From positions 64,901 through 128,900 of the forward strand of contig NZ_FUFN01000007.1 in assembly GCF_900162615.1 (NCBI RefSeq): DNA of 64,000 bases, read 5' to 3'. Position numbers and translations under genes: made by a program. Of this stretch, positions 45,937 through 52,154 are shown piece by piece (position 1 is the first letter of the stretch; each line of letters opens with the position of its first letter). The notes under the pieces were generated by a model. The model was given only the letters and a program-made list of their open reading frames with translations, did no database searches and had not been told where the DNA came from. This DNA is from Virgibacillus proomii. GTDB lineage: Bacteria; Bacillota; Bacilli; Bacillales; Amphibacillaceae.

Positions 45937-46113
45937 CTATAGCCAAAACACAGCCCAACTTAGTGATGCTGCAGATATAAGGAATATGATTAAAATACCT
46001 ATACCTGACGATTCTTCTTTTTTGTCTTTTGTAGATGTGATCATTACTCCTCCGAACACCGTTAATATAAACGCACCAACTAAAATAGCAATAATTTTTA
46101 ATATAAATGTCAT
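45937..46113 (-). CDS. Small two-helix membrane protein
   Basis: 58 residues, MTFILKIIAILVGAFILTVF at the start and ILIIFLISAASLSWAVFWL at the end, separated by a charged loop (TSTKDKKEESS). A ribosome binding site (aaaagggga) precedes the ATG. It lies between two identical terminator hairpins, so it has its own transcript or is a moron-type gene. Possible roles include superinfection exclusion, but this is speculation. No family recognised. Confidence 0.6.
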   Translation of the reverse strand: MTFILKIIAILVGAFILTVFGGVMITSTKDKKEESSGIGILIIFLISAASLSWAVFWL

Positions 46114-46234
46114 TAATAAATTCCCCTTTTTATTACGTCTTTTGTCCCCATTCTACTATAAACACGTCACTAAAAGGGAAAGATTGCGGAAACATATTTA
46201 TGAATTTTTTACTAGTTTGTAAAACTGAAAAAAT

Positions 46235-46256
46235 GAAGGCATAACAACCTTCTCTT
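46235..46256 (-). terminator. yolD terminator, second copy of the 22-bp duplication
   Basis: Minus-strand hairpin GAAGG/CCTTC followed by a T tract, starting within the yolD stop codon. Confidence 0.7.
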
Positions 46257-46531
46257 TATTCTACATCCACAATAATATTAGCACTTATTTTATGATACTG
46301 ATAATTACCAACATCAAAAGTAATCATTTTTGTTTCAGGGTTAGCACTTTGGATAACTCCTGTAAACTTTTCATATTTCCCTCTGTTATATGTAGTGATC
46401 GTTACCTCATTTTTAAATTCCAGTGCTTCCCCTAGTTTTTCGGACAACTCAACTAGTCTGTCCTCTGTTAAATTTGGCTTGTTACTAGCTGACCTTTTCT
46501 TCGTCTTTGGTGGTTTTGGCACAGCAGTCAT
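46256..46531 (-). CDS. YolD-like family protein (1)
   Basis: 91 residues: basic N-terminus, then LTEDRLVELSEKLGEALEFK and a C-terminal beta barrel-like portion (ITTYNRGKYEKFTGVIQ). YolD proteins are usually encoded with a Y-family polymerase (UvrX) in SOS-induced prophage operons; no polymerase gene is in this window. A longer frame to 46600 overlaps the promoter; taaggaggttataaaa before ATG 46531 fixes the start. Its promoter carries two LexA boxes. Confidence 0.75.
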   Translation of the reverse strand: MTAVPKPPKTKKRSASNKPNLTEDRLVELSEKLGEALEFKNEVTITTYNRGKYEKFTGVIQSANPETKMITFDVGNYQYHKISANIIVDVE

Positions 46532-46551
46532 TTTTATAACCTCCTTAATAA

Positions 46552-46600
46552 GAACATTTGTTTTCACCACCATTATAGAAGAACGTAGGTTCTTATTCAA
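46552..46600 (-). promoter_or_regulatory. SOS promoter of yolD (1): -35, -10 and two LexA boxes
   Basis: Minus strand: -35 TTGAAT (46595-46600), 17-bp spacer, -10 TATAAT (46572-46577). LexA boxes GAACGTAGGTTC (46581-46592, perfect GAAC-N4-GTTC) and GAACATTTGTTT (46552-46563, one mismatch) flank the -10. Expected to be induced by DNA damage. Confidence 0.85.
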
Positions 46601-47186
46601 GAGTTTTTTATTTTAATATATAAATTGATGCGGATGACTAAGGGAAGAGAACAGCTTCAGTTTCCCGATATTAGTTGCTTAACTAGCTAATTGAAGGGAG
46701 AGTTTGGAAAATGAGAAACTGAAGCAGAAGTTAGGGGAATGCGGAGGGACGGTTAAATTCTCCTCCCTCTCATCTAAGTATACCACAAAATCATGAAAAT
46801 ATTACTAATAACTGATCGAACTGTAAAGAAGAAGCACTATTTGAAAATAATTTGCATATAATAATTTAGGGTTAGCTCCGATCCTATTTTATGAGCCCCT
46901 TAATTGGGGCTTTTTTTCTAATTCTCCCCGTAAATCTACAGTTAATTTATATTCACAATTATGTGTTTTATTTCATATATTAATTTTATAAACACCCTAT
47001 ACAACTCTATTTAACACCTTCTTTCATTGGGAAGCCCCTCGAATAAGGACTTTTAATCCACATCAATGTTTGCTATTTAAACACTTCTTTCAGTTTATTC
47101 TTGTATTGTAACCAAATAATTTCCTTCAGTATCCTATAGAAGTATTTGCACTCTCAACTGATTAAGAAGTTATTTAAGTAAAATAC
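46601..47186 (+). other. Gene-free 0.6 kb with inverted repeat and orphan terminator
   Basis: No protein gene is visible. It contains an 11-bp inverted repeat GCTTCAGTTTC (46654-46664) / GAAACTGAAGC (46715-46725) with a 50-nt loop, a second hairpin near 46742-46775, and a strong plus-strand terminator at 46894-46918. Together these could be a small plus-strand RNA, but no promoter is clear. Confidence 0.45.
46894..46918 (+). terminator. Orphan plus-strand terminator
   Basis: Stem AGCCCC (46894-46899) / GGGGCT (46906-46911) followed by seven T. No plus-strand gene precedes it. Confidence 0.8.
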
Positions 47187-47221
47187 AAAAAAGCCCTTAC
47201 TACGGGGCTTTTGTTTTTTTA
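47187..47221. terminator. Bidirectional terminator below the toxin-antitoxin-like pair
   Basis: Stem AAGCCC (47191-47196) / GGGCTT (47205-47210) with T tracts on both strands, 15 bp past the stop of the downstream gene. Confidence 0.8.
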
Positions 47222-47235
47222 AAAAACTTATTAAA

Positions 47236-47640
47236 TCACAAAAAGTTTTCTTGTCTCACCATTTTCTCAATATATCTAACGGCTTTTACTTCGTTTTTTT
47301 GTTTATAAGTATAAAACTTATGTAGTAGCCTATTAAATTCACTAGGAATGATAGGTTTCCTACGTTTATAAATAGATTTATGTAGGTCGTTAAAATATTC
47401 TATAGTATATAATTCATCTAATTTCAAAAAAGATGGTTGATCTAGAGGAGGAAAATAGTTTTTTATCTTCTCGTTTGAAGGATAAAGTAACTTTTTCTCC
47501 TTCCCTCTAGTCGATGATATGTTAAGAAGATCAAGAGTTCCGTTATTTTTATCTATTACAAGAAAAGGTCTCTTTGCATTACATGGGGCTCCGTTAGCAA
47601 ACGGAAGTTGAAGAGCTAGTACATGTCCAGGGATAATCAA
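47236..47640 (-). CDS. PemK/MazF-like partner of the Panacea-type antitoxin, putative toxin
   Basis: 134 residues. The N-terminus (PGHVLALQLPFANGAPCNAK, then RPFLVIDKN) resembles the conserved start of PemK/MazF-like proteins (GDVxxVxLPF, KRPxLVI), which are often mRNA interferases. Its start overlaps the end of the upstream gene by 4 nt (ATGA), so the two are translationally coupled. The C-terminal ~70 residues are basic, with no recognised domain. The toxin role is inferred from pairing with a Panacea-domain protein, not proven. Confidence 0.6.
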   Translation of the reverse strand: MIIPGHVLALQLPFANGAPCNAKRPFLVIDKNNGTLDLLNISSTRGKEKKLLYPSNEKIKNYFPPLDQPSFLKLDELYTIEYFNDLHKSIYKRRKPIIPSEFNRLLHKFYTYKQKNEVKAVRYIEKMVRQENFL

Positions 47641-48305
47641 GATATAATTAGCCCTTGCTCTTTATCCATTGTTACCGTATATACTTCATCTGAACACTTC
47701 AACTCTTCCAGTTTTGCTAATGTCTTTTCGTCTAAGCGTATTTCGCTTGAGTTATAATAAAATGTGACCCCATTTACTACTTCGTAATTCATATAATCCT
47801 CATTCTCGCTATATGCTTCTAACATTTGTTTTACATTGTTTACATCTTCCATGAACAAACCATCTAACGGCTTAATAACATTTTTTTCTCTCATATAACG
47901 CCCAGGTTGATTAGTTTGTGATTCTTTAAAAGGCACTTTCCAACTAACAAACTCATGATTCAACTCTGAAAGTTCTTTCGCATCCATATTACCAAATATT
48001 TCCGATGTTAAATTTAAAGTATAATTAACTTCAGGACTATTAAACCCTTCGAAATCCTCAGCTTGATCTATTAGATGATCTAACTCGTTTCTATAAGTCA
48101 AGCGTACATCATTAATAACAGTACCGTTTTCATAAGCCCTCATTTCTTCGGGAAATAACAATTTATTGTGTTTCGCGAAATGAATCAGTTGAGCAAAATA
48201 TAATAACTTCTGCAATTTCATATTGCCATCAAAAGTATCTCTAGGGGAATCAAGTTTATGCTTTATAAACCATTTAGCAATATCAATCGCTCTAACTTCT
48301 TCCAA
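47637..48305 (-). CDS. Panacea/DUF4065 (SocA/GepA-like) protein, putative antitoxin
   Basis: 222 residues. The Panacea domain (about 1-140) has the family opening IDIAKWFIKHKLDSP, MKLQKLLYFAQLIHFAKHN, RAYENGTVINDVR and WKVPFKESQ. Panacea domains neutralise many unrelated toxins and are common in prophages. The C-terminal ~70 residues are specific to this protein and may contact the partner. Translation starts at TTG behind taaggaggt; a -10 TATAAT lies at 48358-48363. It is the first gene of a two-gene unit with the PemK/MazF-like gene. Confidence 0.75.
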   Translation of the reverse strand: MEEVRAIDIAKWFIKHKLDSPRDTFDGNMKLQKLLYFAQLIHFAKHNKLLFPEEMRAYENGTVINDVRLTYRNELDHLIDQAEDFEGFNSPEVNYTLNLTSEIFGNMDAKELSELNHEFVSWKVPFKESQTNQPGRYMREKNVIKPLDGLFMEDVNNVKQMLEAYSENEDYMNYEVVNGVTFYYNSSEIRLDEKTLAKLEELKCSDEVYTVTMDKEQGLIIS

Positions 48306-48453
48306 GACTATACCTCCTTAAAAATTCAGATTTTTTTCAAAACAAGTCTATATGCCTATTATAGTATAAATAAGCACCATTTAAAACAACTTTTGTTTAA
48401 AATAGTTACTTTCAGATAAGTTTTTTAACTTATTTTTTTAATTTTAAGTGGTT

Positions 48454-48768
48454 TTAATCTATCCACACATCAATAATATTTTCAAATGGCAGGCGTTGCC
48501 CAGCTATGTCTATGTATTTATTTTGCCTATTAATGCTGGTTATCTTGCCTTTAGCTTTATAAAAGTCGTGTTTATCATAATACTTCAATTCAATTGTTAA
48601 ACCATTTACCAACGCCATCCATAGCTTTTGGTTAATTTCTTCTATTTGTTGTTCGTCTAGTATCGGTTTTTCTTTATGTTCTTGTTCTTTCCATATTTCT
48701 TCCAACATTTCAACGTGTTCGGGCATCATGATAGATGTCCATTTAATAGTACCCCGATCATTTACCAT
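48454..48768 (-). CDS. YolD-like family protein (2)
   Basis: 104 residues beginning MVNDRGTIKWTSIMMPEHVE, the classic N-terminus of YolD proteins, with a C-terminal half IELKYYDKHDFYKAKGKI. Immediately follows the WYL-like gene (one-base overlap at 48768). It shares the paired LexA-box arrangement with the other yolD gene 2 kb away, but is distinct in sequence. No UvrX polymerase gene is nearby in the window. Confidence 0.82.
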   Translation of the reverse strand: MVNDRGTIKWTSIMMPEHVEMLEEIWKEQEHKEKPILDEQQIEEINQKLWMALVNGLTIELKYYDKHDFYKAKGKITSINRQNKYIDIAGQRLPFENIIDVWID

Positions 48769-48983
48769 TATGCACCAACCTTCTTTCTTACCTTTCCGGC
48801 CGATAATATATTTTCCATACTAAATGTTCTTACTTTTCTTCTGTAATAGCAATAGGCTAAAATACTATCTTTGTCGATTCTCAATACACGTATGTAGCGC
48901 TCAGTTACTTTGTTTTCACTGTCAATATAAAAGATGATTATCTTTTGTTTACTCTCTATAGACCGTTTAAACAACCCTAACAT
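48768..48983 (-). CDS. WYL-like small protein
   Basis: 71 residues: KIIIFYIDSENKVTERYIRV then DKDSILAYCYYRRKVRTFSM and ENILSA. The arrangement (I-Y..D...T-R.I.., AYC..R..R.F....I) is that of a stand-alone WYL domain, which often binds nucleotides or regulates transcription. Cotranscribed with yolD (2), as commonly seen in Bacillus prophages. Preceded by two LexA boxes. Confidence 0.75.
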   Translation of the reverse strand: MLGLFKRSIESKQKIIIFYIDSENKVTERYIRVLRIDKDSILAYCYYRRKVRTFSMENILSAGKVRKKVGA

Positions 48984-48998
48984 GATTACACCACCTTA

Positions 48999-49040
48999 GA
49001 ACGTTTGTTCCTATAATAACACAAAACGGAACGTTTGTGC
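48999..49040 (-). promoter_or_regulatory. Paired LexA boxes before the WYL/yolD operon
   Basis: GAACGTTTGTTC (48999-49010, perfect) and GAACGTTTGTGC (49029-49040, one mismatch) flank a minus-strand -10 TATTAT (49013-49018). Same design as the yolD (1) promoter. Confidence 0.8.
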
Positions 49041-49086
49041 GTGTTATTTTATGGAAAAATAAATTTAAAAAAGTTTTGTTTTCCTG

Positions 49087-49144
49087 TTGACATGCGATAA
49101 CGCATTTGGTATATTATAGATAGTTAATAAATGCGGTGACGCAT
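49087..49144 (+). promoter_or_regulatory. Promoter with twin ATGCG-N4-CGCAT operators
   Basis: -35 TTGACA (49087-49092), 17-bp spacer, -10 TATATT (49110-49115). The palindromes ATGCGATAACGCAT (49092-49105, in the spacer) and ATGCGGTGACGCAT (49131-49144, after the start) share identical half sites 39 bp apart, pointing to one dimeric repressor, perhaps encoded by the operon itself. Confidence 0.85.
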
Positions 49145-49161
49145 TATACGGGGAAAAGAAA

Positions 49162-49377
49162 ATGAGAAACAAAATAAAACAAGAAATTATTAGAATAGAA
49201 ACTGCTCCGCTTTATGTTGGTGAAACCCTCATCTATGGGGAAAGAAAAATGTCTAGTTTTTTACTGGAAAACATTGAGGGTATTACTGATTTAGGGATGG
49301 AATTATATGAAAAGAATCCTAATGCAACTGTTTATCAACTTGCACATAATTCACTAAAATTAGCTTATGGAAATTAA
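49162..49377 (+). CDS. Small prophage protein, first gene of the plus-strand operon
   Basis: 71 residues: basic N-terminus (MRNKIKQEIIRIETAPLYVG), then MSSFLLENIEGITDLGMELY and a helical C-terminus. No family recognised; a weak resemblance to small DNA-binding regulators is possible. The ribosome binding site is ggggaa. It is followed after 13 bp by the Cas8c-like/HTH gene. It lies on the opposite strand to the rest of the prophage. Confidence 0.6.
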   Translation: MRNKIKQEIIRIETAPLYVGETLIYGERKMSSFLLENIEGITDLGMELYEKNPNATVYQLAHNSLKLAYGN

Positions 49378-49390
49378 GGAGGAATTAACT

Positions 49391-49840
49391 ATGGATAGAG
49401 ATCAAAAATTTGGTCGTTTATTAGCAATAGCAAACATACTAAGTAACAAAGTATTTGAAAGTGGTAAGCCGTCTATTGCTCAAAAGCATATGTCACGATT
49501 TAGCAAAAAGCCTGCTATCGCTTTTGAAAAAATACATGCTGAACTTATGGAGTACGCTCCAAAGTTCGGGAATGATGAAATGGTTCTTTTCAACATGTTT
49601 GAGGAAATATTATCAGACATGGACGAGAAGGAATTTTCAAATGAACCACTCAGTCCACAGTATTTGCATTCATATTATGAGGAACAAAGCGCATTAAATA
49701 ACATGATCGGAGTGGAGGAAGCTGCAAAGATACTTAATCTGTCTCCGGGGACAGTGAAAAATCACTGTGCAGAAGGTAAAATAAAAGCAAAAAAAATCGG
49801 AAAAACATGGATAATTGATAAAAGATTACTTAATGATTAA
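49391..49840 (+). CDS. Cas8c/Csd1 C-terminal-like protein with excisionase-type HTH
   Basis: 149 residues. The first ~100 resemble the C-terminal helical region of the type I-C Cascade subunit Cas8c/Csd1: FGRLLAIANIL (relatives FYxLGRLLAxxExIQ), KPAIAFEKIHAELMEYAPKF (xPAxVFPxLLxLxxHHxxKx) and SPQYLHSYYEEQSAL (LxxGYYHQRQxL). Residues about 105-149 form an excisionase/MerR-type helix-turn-helix (GVEEAAKILNLSPGTVKNHC). An aaggagg site precedes ATG 49391. No cas genes or CRISPR array are nearby. Could be a regulator or a CRISPR interaction protein; both are inference. Confidence 0.6.
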   Translation: MDRDQKFGRLLAIANILSNKVFESGKPSIAQKHMSRFSKKPAIAFEKIHAELMEYAPKFGNDEMVLFNMFEEILSDMDEKEFSNEPLSPQYLHSYYEEQSALNNMIGVEEAAKILNLSPGTVKNHCAEGKIKAKKIGKTWIIDKRLLND

Positions 49841-49876
49841 TCGCCTTAAAAATAAAAAACGAAAAGGGGAATAGAA

Positions 49877-49948
49877 ATGGTAAAACTTTATTATGAGGAT
49901 ATTGATGTAATATTCAAGCCTACCCCAATAAAAGGAGTAGGCTTTTAA
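49877..49948 (+). CDS. Tiny ORF, 23 residues, at the end of the operon
   Basis: MVKLYYEDIDVIFKPTPIKG then VGF, preceded by aaagggga. Its 3' part overlaps the terminator hairpin, so it may be incidental. Confidence 0.35.
   Translation: MVKLYYEDIDVIFKPTPIKGVGF
49916..49946. terminator. Bidirectional terminator between the regulatory operon and the endolysin gene
   Basis: Stem AAGCCTAC (49916-49923) / GTAGGCTT (49937-49944) with A and T tracts on the two sides; it ends both convergent transcripts. Confidence 0.8.
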
Positions 49949-49953
49949 TATTG

Positions 49954-50820
49954 TTATTGCACATCATTTTTATACACCCAACTGTAAAGCTCTTTAAGCA
50001 ATACACGGTCGCTTTTAGCCTGTTGAATAGTATAAGTCTTACCTAAATATCTAGGCGGTATGTGCTGTCCTGTGGCGTATTTAACGGCTGATCTTTTTAG
50101 TGTTACTCGCTGACCAGGTTTAAATGATTTTGGTTTGCTGGATACCGTAGAACCACGCTGTAATTTATTTAACAACGCAACGTTTTGGCTAGCTGTGCCA
50201 CGATAATTTTTTATACCGTATTTGGCAGCTAAACGCTTGCGATTATTAAAGCTTGAATCTATGCCACGGGCTTTAAGATAATCCACTATACTATGATACT
50301 TCTTGCTGGATGGTTTAGTTGATTCCCTAATACTAGTTGACTTACTATTTCTGATGCCATCTTTAAATGTTTCCCACATGCCTAATAAAAGTCGTGGGCA
50401 ATTTTTTCCTGTCCAGTGCTTGTGTGGCACTACATTGCTAATGCTGATATTATGCTTTTTCATTAATTTTTTAATTAACCATTGGGCATTTTTAACAGCC
50501 TTATCAAAGTCACCGTCACTGTTTTCGCATATCTCTATGCCGATAGACTTCATATTCCCGTTTCCATTACCATCACCAGCATGCCAGCCATTTTCATTTG
50601 TAGGTAAATGCTGATAAATTTCTTTGTCATCAACTGTAAAATGCCATCCTACTGTACGACCACCTGCACCATTATGCAAGTAGCGGCTATGCATTTCTGC
50701 GTCAGCGCCTTTATTAGAGTTGGCAGTGTTGTGTACTGTAATGTATTTTGGATTCATGCGAAATCCTGGGCGTTGTTTCTTTTGTGATACCGGTATAAAA
50801 TCTTTAGTGATTTTAGGCAT
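49954..50820 (-). CDS. Phage endolysin, N-acetylmuramoyl-L-alanine amidase (Amidase_2)
   Basis: 288 residues: Amidase_2 domain (about 20-150) with YITVHNTAN (zinc His), SIGIEICEN, and PHKHWTGKNCPR (second His, Cys). Then a cell-wall binding repeat (SIVDYLKARGIDSSFNNRKR) and a basic C-terminal SH3-like region. It cuts the amide bond between muramic acid and L-Ala to release virions. Overlaps the holin stop by one base; end of the late operon. Confidence 0.93.
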   Translation of the reverse strand: MPKITKDFIPVSQKKQRPGFRMNPKYITVHNTANSNKGADAEMHSRYLHNGAGGRTVGWHFTVDDKEIYQHLPTNENGWHAGDGNGNGNMKSIGIEICENSDGDFDKAVKNAQWLIKKLMKKHNISISNVVPHKHWTGKNCPRLLLGMWETFKDGIRNSKSTSIRESTKPSSKKYHSIVDYLKARGIDSSFNNRKRLAAKYGIKNYRGTASQNVALLNKLQRGSTVSSKPKSFKPGQRVTLKRSAVKYATGQHIPPRYLGKTYTIQQAKSDRVLLKELYSWVYKNDVQ

Positions 50821-51047
50821 TATTTCAACCCCCGATCACGCAGAAATTTATCGTTGTGTTGTGCTTTTTTAGTAACGTTGTTGTCCTTCCACCATGCATA
50901 AATTGCCATAGCTACTGTTGCAACTGTTGATACAGCTTCGTATATTTGATCTTCGCTGAATGGCAACGGATTCCAGCCAAATATAATTAGAGTTTGGTTA
51001 ATCAGCAGAATAGCTAACACAACTAACCTTACAATTGCCTGTTTCAT
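50820..51047 (-). CDS. Holin (SPP1/BhlB family)
   Basis: 75 residues with two membrane helices (IVRLVVLAILLINQTLIIFG; AVSTVATVAMAIYAWW) and a basic, charged tail with KDNNVTKKAQ. This is the pattern of SPP1-type holins, which form membrane pores to let the endolysin through. Start ATG follows aggagga. Directly precedes the endolysin gene. Confidence 0.9.
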   Translation of the reverse strand: MKQAIVRLVVLAILLINQTLIIFGWNPLPFSEDQIYEAVSTVATVAMAIYAWWKDNNVTKKAQHNDKFLRDRGLK

Positions 51048-51089
51048 GTTAATTCCTCCTTTTTTTAAAAAACGGCTTGCCCGATTGGA

Positions 51090-51305
51090 CTAGCTGTTTA
51101 AATAGCTTTCTGCTTTCTTTTCAGCCATAGTCGTTTTCACGTCAACGTACTGCATCAAGTCATTTCTTAATTGTTTGTTTTCCGCTTCTAACATGTCTAC
51201 TCTATTTTCTAGCGCTTTTAATCTATCCTCCACACAAGCTTTAATCACTATATCACCGTTATCTTTAACTACCAACGAACCTTTATTTGACGATATATTA
51301 ACCAT
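51090..51305 (-). CDS. Small phage protein with coiled coil
   Basis: 71 residues. The C-terminal half (VEDRLKALENRVDMLEAENK onward) is a leucine-heptad coiled coil; the N-terminal part is a short beta-like stretch. No family recognised. It lies between the holin and XhlA-like genes, where such small accessory proteins are common. Confidence 0.6.
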   Translation of the reverse strand: MVNISSNKGSLVVKDNGDIVIKACVEDRLKALENRVDMLEAENKQLRNDLMQYVDVKTTMAEKKAESYLNS

Positions 51306-51316
51306 AAAAACACTCC

Positions 51317-51598
51317 TTAAAATTTATCAATCAGCAATATAACCAACGTAATCAAAGCAAAAAGCCATCCACCCCATAGGCGAATAGCTTCAGCAAATGT
51401 TTTTTTACCTTCTGTTAATGCTTCGATTTTTTCTACTTTATCCTCGACAACTTCTATTTTTTCACGCAAACCATTATATTGTTTGATCATTGTACGAGTT
51501 TCTCGCATCTCATGCCCTAAATCTCTAATTTGCCCTGATAATGATGTTATTTGTGCGTGTAATTCCTTGTTGTCATACCATTGTTCTTTTTCACTCAT
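51317..51598 (-). CDS. XhlA-like lysis accessory protein
   Basis: 93 residues: a long coiled coil (ITSLSGQIRDLGHEMRETRT, KIEVVEDKVEKIEALTEG) and a single C-terminal membrane anchor (LWGGWLFALITLVILLIDKF). This topology is that of XhlA/hemolysin-type holin-associated proteins. I chose ATG 51598 (gggggtt upstream) over the ATG at 51616. Confidence 0.7.
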   Translation of the reverse strand: MSEKEQWYDNKELHAQITSLSGQIRDLGHEMRETRTMIKQYNGLREKIEVVEDKVEKIEALTEGKKTFAEAIRLWGGWLFALITLVILLIDKF

Positions 51599-51629
51599 GA
51601 TTAACCCCCTGTACATAAAAATAACGCCT

Positions 51630-51815
51630 TTAGGCGCGAAATGATCTTTCAGTACGTTCTTTTTTCTTTTGCAATAAAGTTATATCTGGTTCTATTTGTT
51701 CTGCAATCTTTTTGCCATCAAAGCAAATACCGACTTTACCTTTTTCCTGCATTTGTTCCATCGCCTTTTTATATCCGTCATTAAAACCTTTCAAGTAATT
51801 ATTCATTTGGGACAT
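51630..51815 (-). CDS. Small phage protein, unknown
   Basis: 61 residues, MSQMNNYLKGFNDGYKKAME then QMQEKGKVGICFDGKKI. No membrane segment. Overlaps the upstream gene by 17 bp, which supports its being translated in the late operon. No family recognised. Confidence 0.55.
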   Translation of the reverse strand: MSQMNNYLKGFNDGYKKAMEQMQEKGKVGICFDGKKIAEQIEPDITLLQKKKERTERSFRA

Positions 51816-52128
51816 CTTCCTCCCCTCTCAATTCCTTTAATTTTCTTTCCAATTCCTCAATCTCTTTTTGCTTTTGCTGTTCCTCGGTAGGTACTTCTAT
51901 CTCTTCCCCTTCTCTTACCTTTAATTTCGGGAAAATATCTGAGATAATTAGCTCTGTTTTGTCAATTTGTTCAGCTACATAGTTCTTAACGTAGAATTGA
52001 AACCCTTTGCCAACAGGGACTACTTGATTACCTACAGTTATACTTTCTACATTATTATTGCTATCAACAGAGAAGAATACTTTAACCAGATCACCTTTAT
52101 CATTATTACTGTAAGTTTCTATTTCCAT
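51799..52128 (-). CDS. Small phage tail-region protein, unknown
   Basis: 109 residues: an N-terminal beta-rich segment (KGDLVKVFFSVDSNNNVESI) and a Glu/Lys-rich C-terminal coiled coil (PTEEQQKQKEIEELERKLKE). Proteins of this sort after the tail lysin often assist tail fibre assembly, but there is no evidence here. Starts behind aggtgt. Confidence 0.6.
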   Translation of the reverse strand: MEIETYSNNDKGDLVKVFFSVDSNNNVESITVGNQVVPVGKGFQFYVKNYVAEQIDKTELIISDIFPKLKVREGEEIEVPTEEQQKQKEIEELERKLKELRGEEDVPNE

Positions 52129-52154
52129 TTTTTTAACACCTCTTATTTTGTTTT

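Noticed and set aside
45986..46222. Plus-strand 78-residue frame
   Set aside because: Shadow of the 58-residue membrane protein on the minus strand, which has the better ribosome binding site and topology.
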